DNA of 38,002 bases, taken from assembly GCF_937138205.1 (NCBI RefSeq), contig NZ_CAKZOT010000048.1, positions 1 through 38,002 on the forward strand, written 5' to 3'. The notes under the pieces were generated by a model that was not told the DNA's origin, made no database searches, and saw nothing but the letters and a program-made list of their open reading frames with translations. The stretch is from an uncultured Rhodospira sp. GTDB lineage: Bacteria; Pseudomonadota; Alphaproteobacteria; Rhodospirillales; Rhodospirillaceae. Below are positions 30,964 through 38,002 of this stretch, piece after piece. The translations under genes and the position numbers were made by a program. Each line of letters begins with the position of its first letter. The stretch's first letter is position 1.

Positions 30964-31005
30964 GCAAGCGGGGCCCGGCGGGGTCTCGCTGAGGCGAGGG
31001 GAGTT

Positions 31006-32433
31006 GTGCAGCAGTTCAGCGCACCAAGAACCTCCGTCGGAGACCTCGACGCCGTACAGGCGGCCCGGATCATCCTGGCATCGGCCGATGTCGCGCTGAT
31101 CCTGGACTCGGCGGGCGTGGTGCGCGACGTGGCCATCGGCAAGGGCGACCTGGGTCTCGGGCCGCCCGGCGCCTGGATGGGGCGCGCCTGGACGGACACG
31201 GTCACCGAGGACAGCCAGCCCAAGGTCGAGACCCTGGTGCGCGACGCCCTGGCCGACGTTCCCACCGGTTGGCGCCAGGTCAGCTATCCCATCCCCGACG
31301 GCGCCGACGTGCCCGTGCTGTTCGCCGCCACCCGTCTTGGCGGCGGAGACCGGGTATTGGCCGTGGGCCGCGACCTGCGCTCCGTGGCCGGAATGCAGCA
31401 ACGGTTGCTGCTGGCCCAGCAGACCATGGAGCGGGACTACAACCGGCTGCATCACCTGGAAACACGCTACCGCCTGTTGTTCAAGCTGTCGTCCGAGGCG
31501 GTGCTGTTCGTCGACTCGGCCTCGCGCAAGATCGTCGAGGCCAACACCGCCGCCCAGGCGCTGTTCGGCGACGGCGGCAAGGCGCTGGTGGGCCGCGTCT
31601 TCCCGCACGGCATCGAAACCGAGGACGCCGACTCCATTGAAACCCTGCTGGCCAGCGTGCGCGCCATCGGGCGCGGCGAGGACGTCACCGCCCGCCTGGG
31701 ACCGGCCCGGCGCGAGGTGGTGGTCTCCGCCGCCCTGTTCCGCATCGAACGCAACGTCCAGTTCCTGGTGCGCCTTTCGCCCAGAGTCTCCGACACCGAC
31801 GGCACCCTGATCACGCACGCCCGCGCCCGCCTGCTGGACGTGGTGGACAACGCCCCGGACGGCATCGTCGTCACCGACATGGACGGCATTATTCTGTCGG
31901 CCAACACGGCCTTCCTTGATTTCGTGCAGGTGGCCACCGAGGCCCAGGTGCGCGGACGCCCGCTGGGCCGGTTCATCGGCCGCCCGGGCGTGGACGTCAC
32001 GCCGCTGATCTCCAACCTGCGGGAACTGGAAACCGTGCGCCAGTTCACCACCGCCATCCACGGCGACATCGGCGCCAGCACCACCGTCGAGATCTCGGCG
32101 GTCGCCGTGCCGCACGCCGACCGCCCGTGCCTGGGCTTCGTCATGCGGGCCGTGACGGATCGCGACGGGGCGGACGCCACCAGCCTCAACGCGGTCACCG
32201 TGCCGCGCTCGGTCGAGCAACTGACGGAACTCGTCGGCCGCGTGTCGCTCAAGGAGATCATCCGCGAGACCAACGACATGATCGAAAAGCTGTGCATCCA
32301 GGCGGCCCTGGAACTGACCGGCGACAATCGCGCCTCGGCCGCCGAAATGCTGGGCCTGAGCCGCCAAAGCCTGTATGTCAAGCTGCGGCGCTATAATCTG
32401 GGGGACCTGTCGTCGGCGGCCGACTCGGCCTGA
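31006..32433 (+). CDS. ppsR: Transcriptional regulator PpsR/CrtJ
   Basis: PpsR represses photosynthesis genes under oxygen by binding TGT-N12-ACA. The 475-aa protein starts at GTG 31006. It has PAS-type segments (VALILDSAGVVRDVA near residue 30, YRLLFKLSSEAVLFVDSAS near 155, LDVVDNAPDGIVVTDMDG near 280). It ends in a Fis-type helix-turn-helix (AALELTGDNRASAAEMLGLSRQSLYVKLRRY, split here at residues 434-464). Only two cysteines are present: C375 in the third PAS region and C430 at the edge of the HTH, the latter matching the conserved redox cysteine. No cysteine occurs before C375. It lies just after aerR, its expected partner. Confidence 0.95.
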   Translation: MQQFSAPRTSVGDLDAVQAARIILASADVALILDSAGVVRDVAIGKGDLGLGPPGAWMGRAWTDTVTEDSQPKVETLVRDALADVPTGWRQVSYPIPDGADVPVLFAATRLGGGDRVLAVGRDLRSVAGMQQRLLLAQQTMERDYNRLHHLETRYRLLFKLSSEAVLFVDSASRKIVEANTAAQALFGDGGKALVGRVFPHGIETEDADSIETLLASVRAIGRGEDVTARLGPARREVVVSAALFRIERNVQFLVRLSPRVSDTDGTLITHARARLLDVVDNAPDGIVVTDMDGIILSANTAFLDFVQVATEAQVRGRPLGRFIGRPGVDVTPLISNLRELETVRQFTTAIHGDIGASTTVEISAVAVPHADRPCLGFVMRAVTDRDGADATSLNAVTVPRSVEQLTELVGRVSLKEIIRETNDMIEKLCIQAALELTGDNRASAAEMLGLSRQSLYVKLRRYNLGDLSSAADSA

Positions 32434-32467
32434 CAGTCCCGCAAGCGCATGGCCCCATCCCTTCCAA

Positions 32468-32496
32468 TTGACGCAACCCGGACCCCGGCCTAGTGT
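32468..32496 (+). promoter_or_regulatory. Possible bchG promoter
   Basis: TTGACG (32468-32473) is followed after 17 bp by TAGTGT (32491-32496), a weak sigma70-like pair. If used, transcription would begin within a few bases of the ATG at 32505. No TGT-N12-ACA lies nearby. The match is modest and could be chance. Confidence 0.3.
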
Positions 32497-32504
32497 CCCC
32501 GCCC

Positions 32505-33395
32505 ATGCAACGCATTCAGCCCGCAGCCCTGCTTGAAGTGCTGCACCCCATCACCTGGTTCGCCCCCATGTGGGCCTTCACCTGCGGCGTCGTGTCGTCG
32601 GGCCAGCCGATCCTGCCCAACGTCTTGTTCATCGTGGGCGGGATCATCCTGGCCGGACCGCTGGTCTGCGCCACCAGTCAGGTGGTCAATGACTGGTACG
32701 ACCGCCACGTCGACGCCATCAACGAACCGGATCGGCCGATCCCGTCCGGGCGCATCCCCGGCGCCTGGGGCCTGATCATCGCCATCGCCATGACCCTGCT
32801 GTCGATGGGTTGGGCCTGGCTGTTGGGCGAGTGGGTGTTCTGGGCCGCCGTGGTCGGGCTGGCCCTGGCCTGGGCCTATTCCATGCCGCCGGTGCGCCTG
32901 AAGCTGAACGGCTGGTGGGGCAATGGCGCCGTCGGCCTGTGCTACGAGAGCCTGCCCTGGTTCACCGGCGCCGCCATCATGGTGGGCGGCCTGCCGCACT
33001 GGGGCATCATCGCGCTGGCCCTGCTGTACGGCGCCGGCGCGCACGGCATCATGACGCTGAACGACTTCAAGGCCATCGAGGGCGACACCAAGCTGGGCGT
33101 GCGCACCCTGCCCGTCCAGCTCGGCGCCGACCGCGCCGCCCGTGTGTCGTGCTGGATCATGGCCATCCCGCAGGCGGTGGTCATCAACCTGCTGCTGCTG
33201 TGGGGGCACCCGTGGCACGCGCTGTTCGTGTTCGGGCTGCTGGCCGTGCAGGGCCTGCTGATGATCCGGTTCCTGCGCAACCCGGTGAAGAACGCCCTGT
33301 GGTACAGCGGCATCGGCGTGCCCTTCTACGTCTCCGGCATGATGATCAGCGCCTTTGCCTTGCGCTTTGATCCGGCCATCGCGGGCCTCTCATGA
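32505..33395 (+). CDS. bchG: Bacteriochlorophyll synthase (geranylgeranyl/phytyl transferase)
   Basis: BchG is a UbiA-family membrane prenyltransferase that attaches the geranylgeranyl tail to bacteriochlorophyllide a. The prenyl-diphosphate/Mg motif NDWYDRHVDAINEPDRPIPSG and the second motif LNDFKAIEGDTKLGVRTLP are both present among about eight hydrophobic helices. ATG 32505 (MQRIQPAALLEVLHP) gives 296 aa; GTG 32493 in frame adds four residues. Neither has a clear Shine-Dalgarno sequence. Its stop overlaps the next gene as ATGA. Confidence 0.96.
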   Translation: MQRIQPAALLEVLHPITWFAPMWAFTCGVVSSGQPILPNVLFIVGGIILAGPLVCATSQVVNDWYDRHVDAINEPDRPIPSGRIPGAWGLIIAIAMTLLSMGWAWLLGEWVFWAAVVGLALAWAYSMPPVRLKLNGWWGNGAVGLCYESLPWFTGAAIMVGGLPHWGIIALALLYGAGAHGIMTLNDFKAIEGDTKLGVRTLPVQLGADRAARVSCWIMAIPQAVVINLLLLWGHPWHALFVFGLLAVQGLLMIRFLRNPVKNALWYSGIGVPFYVSGMMISAFALRFDPAIAGLS

Positions 33396-34813
33396 GCGGC
33401 GCCGGATCTGTCCAGGGAGGCACCTTCCAGGGATGGGTGTTCATCGCCCGCCTGGCCCTGGTGCAGGCGTCGCTGGGCGCGATCATCGTTCTGACGACCT
33501 CGACCCTGAACCGGGTCATGGTGGTCGAGTTGGCGCTGGCGGCCATGATCCCCGGCGCCCTGGTCACCCTGCGCGAGGCCCTGCAGTTCCTGCGGCCGCG
33601 CTGGGGCCACGGCTCCGACGTGGGCGGCCGGCGCACCCCCTGGATCGTCGGCGGCATGGCCCTGTTGGCGCTGGGCGGCATCGGCGCCGGCCTGTCCACC
33701 GCCTGGATGGGCACCGACCTGACCGGGGGCCTGATCGGCGCCGTCGTCTCCTATACCGTGATCGGCATCGGCGTCGGCGCCGCCGGCACCAACCTTCTGG
33801 CCCTGCTGGCCAAGCGGGTGGCGCCCGCCCGCCGCGCGGCGGCGGCGACCATCGTCTGGCTGATGATGTTCGTCGGCTTCATCATCTCCGCCGCCGTGGC
33901 CGGGGCCTATCTGGACATCGCCGACGTCACTGCGGCAACCGCGAGCGGGTACTCGCCCGAACGGCTGGTGATGGTCACCACCGGCGTCTGTGTGGTGGCC
34001 TTTCTGGTCTCCGCCGCCGCCATGTGGGGCATCGAGGGACGCCGGGCGCCCAAAGCCAAAGCCGCGCCAGAGGTCGAGACCGAGGCGGCGCCCGCCCCGC
34101 CGCCCAAGCCGGGCTTCCTGGAGTCCCTGGCCGAGGTCTGGCGCGAGGACGAGGCACGCCGGCTGGCCATCTTCATCTTCGTGGCCATGCTGTCCTACAA
34201 CATCCAGGACCTGATCCTGGAACCGTTCGCCGGGGCCGTGTTCGCCTACACCGTGGGCGCGTCGACCCAACTGACCAGCGTGCAGCACAGCGGCGCGCTC
34301 GCCGGCATGTTGCTGGTGGGCATCCTGGCCAGCGGCTTCGGCGGCGGCCGGCCGGCGGTCCTGAAACTGTGGACCATGGGCGGCTGCGTCGCCTCCGGGC
34401 TGTGCCTGTTGGCCATCGCCGTGTCCGGTCAGTACGCCGAGGTCTGGCCGCTGCGCGCCACCGTGTTCCTGATGGGGCTGGCCAACGGCGCCTTCGCCGT
34501 GGCCGCCATCAGCACCATGATGGGCCTGGCCAGCGCCGGCGCCGCCGACCGCGAGGGCATCCGCATGGGCGTGTGGGGCGCGGCCCAGGCCATCGCCTTC
34601 GCCCTGGGCGGGTTCCTGGGCACCGTCGCGGTGGACGCCACCCGTCAGGTGTTCGACGATCCGGCGCACGCTTACGGCGTGGTGTTCGCCGCCGAGGGTG
34701 TGCTGTTCGCCGCCTCCGCCCTGCTGGCGGCGCGCGTCGGCGGCGCCGCCGCCCTGTCCCGCCTGCGCGAGCCGGGCGGGGCGACGGCCGACCAGAGCCT
34801 GCCCGCCCAATAA
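33392..34813 (+). CDS. PucC-family membrane protein in the bchG-bchP operon
   Basis: This 473-aa major-facilitator-like protein belongs to the PucC/LhaA family; the Rhodobacter counterpart between bchG and bchP is called ORF428 or Bch2. Family segments are TLNRVMVVEL, WGHGSDVGGRRTPWIVGG and LSYNIQDLILEPFAG. A Pro/Ala/Lys-rich loop (about 225-245) separates the two six-helix halves. It probably serves bacteriochlorophyll transfer or assembly, but the exact substrate is unproven. It starts within the bchG stop and ends 32 nt before bchP. It is distinct from lhaA at 18942-20372. Confidence 0.9.
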   Translation: MSGAGSVQGGTFQGWVFIARLALVQASLGAIIVLTTSTLNRVMVVELALAAMIPGALVTLREALQFLRPRWGHGSDVGGRRTPWIVGGMALLALGGIGAGLSTAWMGTDLTGGLIGAVVSYTVIGIGVGAAGTNLLALLAKRVAPARRAAAATIVWLMMFVGFIISAAVAGAYLDIADVTAATASGYSPERLVMVTTGVCVVAFLVSAAAMWGIEGRRAPKAKAAPEVETEAAPAPPPKPGFLESLAEVWREDEARRLAIFIFVAMLSYNIQDLILEPFAGAVFAYTVGASTQLTSVQHSGALAGMLLVGILASGFGGGRPAVLKLWTMGGCVASGLCLLAIAVSGQYAEVWPLRATVFLMGLANGAFAVAAISTMMGLASAGAADREGIRMGVWGAAQAIAFALGGFLGTVAVDATRQVFDDPAHAYGVVFAAEGVLFAASALLAARVGGAAALSRLREPGGATADQSLPAQ

Positions 34814-34845
34814 GCTTTCCAACAACCACGAAGGACGACACGACC

Positions 34846-36060
34846 ATGAGCGGAAACGGGGACGCCATCGAGACCGTCGACGTGGTCGTCGTTGGCGGCG
34901 GCCCGGCCGGCGCCACGGCGGCGACGGATCTGGCCCGCAAGGGACGCACCGTGGTGATGCTGGACCGCGAACGGCGCATCAAGCCGTGCGGCGGCGCCAT
35001 CCCGCCCCGCGCCATGAAGGATTTCGACATTCCCGAGACCAGCCTGGTCAGCAAGGTCAAGGGCGCGCGGGTGATCTCGCCGTCCGGCCGCATCGTCGAC
35101 ATGCCGATCCTCAGCGGCTATGTCGGCATGGTCGACCGCAAGGACTTCGACCCCTGGCTGCGCGCCCGCGCCGGCGAGGCGGGGGCGGACTGGCGCGCCG
35201 GCACCGCCGAGGCTTTCGAGCGCGACAACGACGGGACGGCGGTGATCGTCTATCGCCAGCAGAACGGCGAGGGCGAACCGACCACCAAACGCGTGCGCGC
35301 GCGCGCCGTCATCGGCGCCGACGGCGCCCGCTCGATGCTCGCCCAGACACAGGTGCCCGGCGGCGCCACGCGTCCCATGGTGCTGGCCTATCACGAGATC
35401 ATCCGCGCCCCCGAGCCGGGCACCGTTCCCGGCTACGACCCCGAGCGCTGCGACGTCTGGTATGATGGCTCCATCTCGCCCGATTTCTACGGCTGGGTGT
35501 TCCCGCACGGCGAGACCATCAGCATCGGCATGGGGACGGAAAAGAAGGACTTCGACCTGAGGGCCGCCACCACCGAGCTGCGCCGGCGCACCGGCCTGGA
35601 CAAGATGGAGACGCTGCGCCGCGAGGGCGCGCCCATCCCGCTGAAGCCGCTCAAGGTGTGGGACAACGGCAGGGATGTGGTCCTGGCCGGCGACGCCGCC
35701 GGCGTGGTCGCGCCGTCCTCCGGCGAGGGCATCTACTACGCCATGGTCGGCGGCCGGCTGGCCGGCGAGGCGGTGGACGCCATGCTGCGCACGGGCCAGT
35801 CCTCGCACCTCGCCGACGCGCGCAAGCGATTCATGAAAGAACACGGGCGCGTGTTCTGGATTCTCGGCCTATTGCAGGACTTCTGGTATACCAATGACAA
35901 GCGACGCGAGAGATTCGTGTCCATCTGCGAGGACCCCGACGTGCAGCGACTGACCTGGGAGGCCTACATGAACAAGGCCCTGGTGCGCACCAGCCCGCTG
36001 GCGCACGTGCGGATCTTCTTCAAGGATATGGCCCATCTGCTGGGATTGGTGAAACCATGA
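34846..36060 (+). CDS. bchP: Geranylgeranyl reductase
   Basis: BchP reduces the geranylgeranyl tail of bacteriochlorophyll to phytyl. The 404-aa flavoprotein starts MSGNGDAIETVDVVVVGGGPAGATAA (FAD dinucleotide motif at about 12-26). It has the family CGGAIPPRAMKDFDIP, FYGWVFPHGETISIGMG and VLAGDAAGVVAPSSGEGIYYAM segments. ATG 34846 lies 32 nt after the PucC-like gene. The frame remains open far upstream through that gene, but the upstream translation is Arg/Gly-rich shadow. Its stop overlaps tspO as ATGA. Confidence 0.97.
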   Translation: MSGNGDAIETVDVVVVGGGPAGATAATDLARKGRTVVMLDRERRIKPCGGAIPPRAMKDFDIPETSLVSKVKGARVISPSGRIVDMPILSGYVGMVDRKDFDPWLRARAGEAGADWRAGTAEAFERDNDGTAVIVYRQQNGEGEPTTKRVRARAVIGADGARSMLAQTQVPGGATRPMVLAYHEIIRAPEPGTVPGYDPERCDVWYDGSISPDFYGWVFPHGETISIGMGTEKKDFDLRAATTELRRRTGLDKMETLRREGAPIPLKPLKVWDNGRDVVLAGDAAGVVAPSSGEGIYYAMVGGRLAGEAVDAMLRTGQSSHLADARKRFMKEHGRVFWILGLLQDFWYTNDKRRERFVSICEDPDVQRLTWEAYMNKALVRTSPLAHVRIFFKDMAHLLGLVKP

Positions 36061-36590
36061 CAGACGCAACGGCCTCGGCGGCCAACGAAAAGCGCGGGGG
36101 TCCGATCTGGATCCCGATCCTTGCCATCCTGATCTGGATCGGCGTCGTCGGCGGCGTGGGCAACCAGGTCACGATTCTCAGCGACTGGTACTACGGGCTC
36201 GAACAGCCCGACTTCAAGCCGCCGGACTGGGCGTTCCCGGCCGGGTGGAGCCTCATCTACCTGTGTACCGCCGTCTCGGCGGTGTTGGCATGGCAGCGCG
36301 CCCCGTCCAACGGCGCGCGCGGGGCCCTGAGCCTCGCCTATGCGTTCAGCGCGGGTGCGAATATCCTGTGGAGCTACCTGTTCTTCACGCTGCAGCGGCC
36401 GGACTGGGCGTTGGCGGAGGTGCTCGTCCTGTGGATTTCTGTGCTGGCGCTGATCATCGAGAGTGCCCGCTGTGACCGAGCGGCCGCCTGGTGGCTGATG
36501 CCCCACATCGCCTGGGTCAGCTTCGCCGCCCTGCTGAATGCCGCCGTGTGGTGGCTGAACGCGCCGTTCCCCGGCGTGGCGGCGGGCTGA
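36057..36590 (+). CDS. tspO: TspO/MBR family tryptophan-rich sensory protein
   Basis: TspO is a five-helix membrane protein that binds porphyrins. In Rhodobacter it lowers expression of photosynthesis genes in oxygen and influences tetrapyrrole export. The 177-aa product shows the signature FKPPDWAFPAGWSLIY and many tryptophans. It overlaps bchP by four bases, so it is expressed with the pigment genes. The family's preserved C-terminal helices end at WWLNAPF. Confidence 0.94.
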   Translation: MTDATASAANEKRGGPIWIPILAILIWIGVVGGVGNQVTILSDWYYGLEQPDFKPPDWAFPAGWSLIYLCTAVSAVLAWQRAPSNGARGALSLAYAFSAGANILWSYLFFTLQRPDWALAEVLVLWISVLALIIESARCDRAAAWWLMPHIAWVSFAALLNAAVWWLNAPFPGVAAG

Positions 36591-36608
36591 GCGGAGTGCC
36601 CGCCGGTG

Positions 36609-36884
36609 ATGGACTGGCTGCGCTGGCTGCATGACTCGGGGCACGTGGCCGACTTGGTTGTGGCCGTCATCGTGCTGGAAGGCGTCGGGCTGATCTGGCT
36701 GCACCGCCGCGTCGGCCGGCCCGGCTGGCCCTGGCGGATGGTGCTGGCCCTGATCCCCGGCGCGGCGCTGGTGATGGCCCTGGGCGCGGCCCTGCGCGGC
36801 GCCGACTGGATGTGGGTGGGCGCGTGGCTGCTGGTGTCACTGGGGGTCCACCTGACCGACATGTGGGTGCGCTGGCGGCGATAG
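36609..36884 (+). CDS. Small three-helix membrane protein of unknown function
   Basis: I do not recognise a named family. The 91-aa product (MDWLRWLHDSGHVADL...) has three hydrophobic segments at about 15-31, 43-61 and 66-84 and ends in basic residues (DMWVRWRR). A GTG one codon upstream is an equally possible start. It begins 18 nt after tspO on the same strand and is very likely co-transcribed with it. Codon use matches the neighbours, so it looks real. Confidence 0.7.
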   Translation: MDWLRWLHDSGHVADLVVAVIVLEGVGLIWLHRRVGRPGWPWRMVLALIPGAALVMALGAALRGADWMWVGAWLLVSLGVHLTDMWVRWRR

Positions 36885-36915
36885 CGGCGACGCTCGGCCC
36901 GGACGGGATCGGCCC

Positions 36916-37917
36916 ATGGCCCTGTCGCAGACTCCGCACGATAGCCTGTTTCGCGCCCTGCTCGATGACCCGGAGCGGGCCGCGACCCTGATCCGCGAGC
37001 GCCTGCCACCCGAGGTCGTTGACGGTCTGGCGGCCAGCCTTCCGGAGCCCGTGGACGGCACGTTCATCGACGACACCCTGCGCTCGACCCGCAGCGACCG
37101 CCTGTTCCGGCTGCGGCTGAAGGACGGACGGCCGGCGTTCCTGTACGTGCTGCTGGAGCACAAGAGCACGCCCGATCCGGCGACGCCGTTGCAACTGCTC
37201 GGCTACATGGTGCGCATCTGGGAGGCCCATGCCGAGGGCAAGGCCGAACGCCTGCGCGCCCTGCCGCCGATCTTTCCCCTGGTCGTCTACCATGGGGCGG
37301 CGCCATGGACCGCACCGCTGTCGCCCCTGGACTGCATCGCCACGGACGACGCCGGTGCCCTGGACCAGGCCAGGTCCCTGCGCTACACGCTGGTCGATCT
37401 CGGCCCCATGGCGCTGCCCGAGTTGTCGCGGGACCGGGTGTTACAGGCCGGCCTGACGGCGCTCAAATATGCGTTTCAGGCGGGTGTGACGGCCGATGTG
37501 CTGGAGGCGATCCTGAGCGGGGTTCCCGATGGGCACCCTCTCGAAATCCGCCTCATGACCTATATCCTGACCGTGCACGACACCCGTCGTGATACAGTGG
37601 TGGACGCGCTGCGCCGCGCGAAACCGGAACGCTGGGAGGCTGTCATGGGCACTGTGGCCGAGGAAATCTTCAACGAAGGGATGGCCAAGGGCATGGCCAA
37701 GGGCATCGCCGAGGGCATCGCCAAGGGCATCGCCAAGGGCAAGGCCGAAGGACAGGCGGCTCTTCTCCTTCATCTTCTGGAGCGCAAGTTCGGGTCGGTC
37801 CCGACCGCGACACGGCAGCACGTCATCGCGGCGACACCAGAGGCCCTGGAACGCTGGGCGGACACGGTGCTGGATGCCACCAGCCTCGACGAGGTGTTTC
37901 GCGGGCCAATTCACTGA
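36916..37917 (+). CDS. Rpn-family PD-(D/E)XK nuclease (transposase_31/YhgA-like)
   Basis: The 333-aa product has the family opening (TPHDSLFRALLDDPERA). It is followed by PD-(D/E)XK nuclease residues D61 (SDRLFRLRL) and E81-x-K83 (LLEHKS), the core IFPLVVYHG, and a helical C-terminal part. Rpn proteins are mobile nucleases tied to recombination and phage defence. Residues 255-278 are six GxAx tetrapeptide repeats. Inside the gene, ATG 37645 (M244) is in frame and preceded at 5 nt by GGGAGG. The gene is unrelated to photosynthesis and marks the border of the cluster. Confidence 0.9.
   Translation: MALSQTPHDSLFRALLDDPERAATLIRERLPPEVVDGLAASLPEPVDGTFIDDTLRSTRSDRLFRLRLKDGRPAFLYVLLEHKSTPDPATPLQLLGYMVRIWEAHAEGKAERLRALPPIFPLVVYHGAAPWTAPLSPLDCIATDDAGALDQARSLRYTLVDLGPMALPELSRDRVLQAGLTALKYAFQAGVTADVLEAILSGVPDGHPLEIRLMTYILTVHDTRRDTVVDALRRAKPERWEAVMGTVAEEIFNEGMAKGMAKGIAEGIAKGIAKGKAEGQAALLLHLLERKFGSVPTATRQHVIAATPEALERWADTVLDATSLDEVFRGPIH
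37645..37917 (+). CDS. Possible intragenic short product of rpn (antitoxin-like)
   Basis: An in-frame ATG at 37645 with GGGAGG 5 nt upstream would give a 90-aa protein (MGTVAEEIFNEG...) identical to the C-terminal part of the Rpn protein. In Escherichia coli, Rpn genes are reported to make such a short C-terminal product that blocks the toxic full-length nuclease. Translation here is inferred. Support comes from duplication of exactly this start region downstream with an even better Shine-Dalgarno sequence. Confidence 0.5.
   Translation: MGTVAEEIFNEGMAKGMAKGIAEGIAKGIAKGKAEGQAALLLHLLERKFGSVPTATRQHVIAATPEALERWADTVLDATSLDEVFRGPIH
37678..37749 (+). repeat. Six 12-bp in-frame repeats in rpn
   Basis: Units of the form ggcatggccaag or ggcatcgccaag repeat six times and encode GMAK, GMAK, GIAE, GIAK, GIAK, GKAE. 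The unit length is a multiple of three, so slippage changes the number of tetrapeptides without breaking the frame. They lie in both the full-length and the proposed short product. Confidence 0.8.
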
Positions 37918-37931
37918 AGACAATGGTCGCC

Positions 37932-38002
37932 CGAAACCGGAACGCAAGGAGGCTGTCATGGGCACCGTGGCCGAGGAAATCTTCAACGAAGGCATGGCCA
38001 AG
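37932..38002 (+). repeat. Duplicate of the internal rpn segment 37619-37689
   Basis: By direct alignment, 67 of 71 bases match 37619-37689 with no gaps. Upstream of 37932 the two copies stop matching; downstream the copy runs off the window. Two of the four differences turn cgctGGGAGG into cgcAAGGAGG. Confidence 0.9.
37958..38002 (+). CDS. Stand-alone copy of the rpn C-terminal ORF (partial, continues past window)
   Basis: ATG 37958 is preceded by a perfect AAGGAGG (37946-37952) with a 5-nt spacer. The 15 visible codons read MGTVAEEIFNEGMAK and match residues 244-258 of the upstream Rpn protein exactly. The frame is open at the window edge. It begins 40 nt after the rpn stop. It could be an independent antitoxin-like gene, or the remnant of a tandem rpn duplication; what follows the edge decides. 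Confidence 0.55.
   Translation, partial: MGTVAEEIFNEGMAK

Noticed and set aside
33355-36060. 901-codon plus-strand frame ending with bchP
   Set aside because: Only the part from 34846 is protein-like (BchP). The upstream part lies out of frame inside the PucC-like gene.

Overview
The window is a high-GC photosynthesis gene cluster from a purple phototrophic bacterium. Gene content and order point to an alphaproteobacterium of the Rhodospirillales type. The evidence is the crtEF-bchCXYZ-pufBALMC and bchFNBHLM-lhaA-puhABC superoperons, a tetraheme reaction-centre cytochrome (pufC), PpsR and AerR/PpaA regulators, and no pufQ. The genus cannot be fixed from sequence alone.

Layout. Positions 1-11094 (minus strand) hold one long run read crtE-crtF-bchC-bchX-bchY-bchZ-pufB-pufA-pufL-pufM-pufC. 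It covers late carotenoid steps, chlorophyllide reductase, LH1 and the reaction centre; pufC runs off the left edge. Positions 11404-13850 (plus) hold crtD and crtC, divergent from crtE. Positions 13866-29368 (minus) hold a second superoperon, bchF-bchN-bchB-bchH-bchL-bchM-lhaA-puhA-puhB-puhC-puhE/G3E-bchJ, covering chlorophyllide synthesis and reaction-centre/LH1 assembly. Positions 29860-32433 (plus) hold the regulators aerR/ppaA and ppsR. Positions 32505-36884 (plus) hold bchG, a PucC-family transporter, bchP, tspO and a small membrane protein. From 36916 to the right edge the content changes to an Rpn-family PD-(D/E)XK nuclease gene and a partial duplication of its 3' end.

How it works together. 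BchH, BchM, BchLNB, BchF, BchXYZ, BchC, BchG and BchP cover much of the path from protoporphyrin IX to bacteriochlorophyll. Not present are bchI/bchD, a ring-E cyclase (no acsF or bchE), crtB/crtI and hemA. CrtE, CrtC, CrtD and CrtF fit a spirilloxanthin-type route. Gene pairs repeatedly share ATGA, TGATG or TAATG junctions. TGT-N12-ACA elements of the PpsR type overlap TTGACA -35 boxes in front of bchC and bchF, and one lies between crtE and crtD.

Most unusual points: (i) PuhE is fused in frame to a complete G3E/CobW-type GTPase with a His-rich loop and a degenerate CxCC motif; (ii) the rpn gene has an internal in-frame ATG with its own Shine-Dalgarno sequence, and precisely this segment is duplicated as a separate ORF with a perfect AAGGAGG just downstream; (iii) PufC carries a long Glu/Ala tail encoded by 39-bp repeats; (iv) aerR has a strong internal TTG start that would give a short isoform; (v) crtC has no canonical start codon near its conserved N-terminus.
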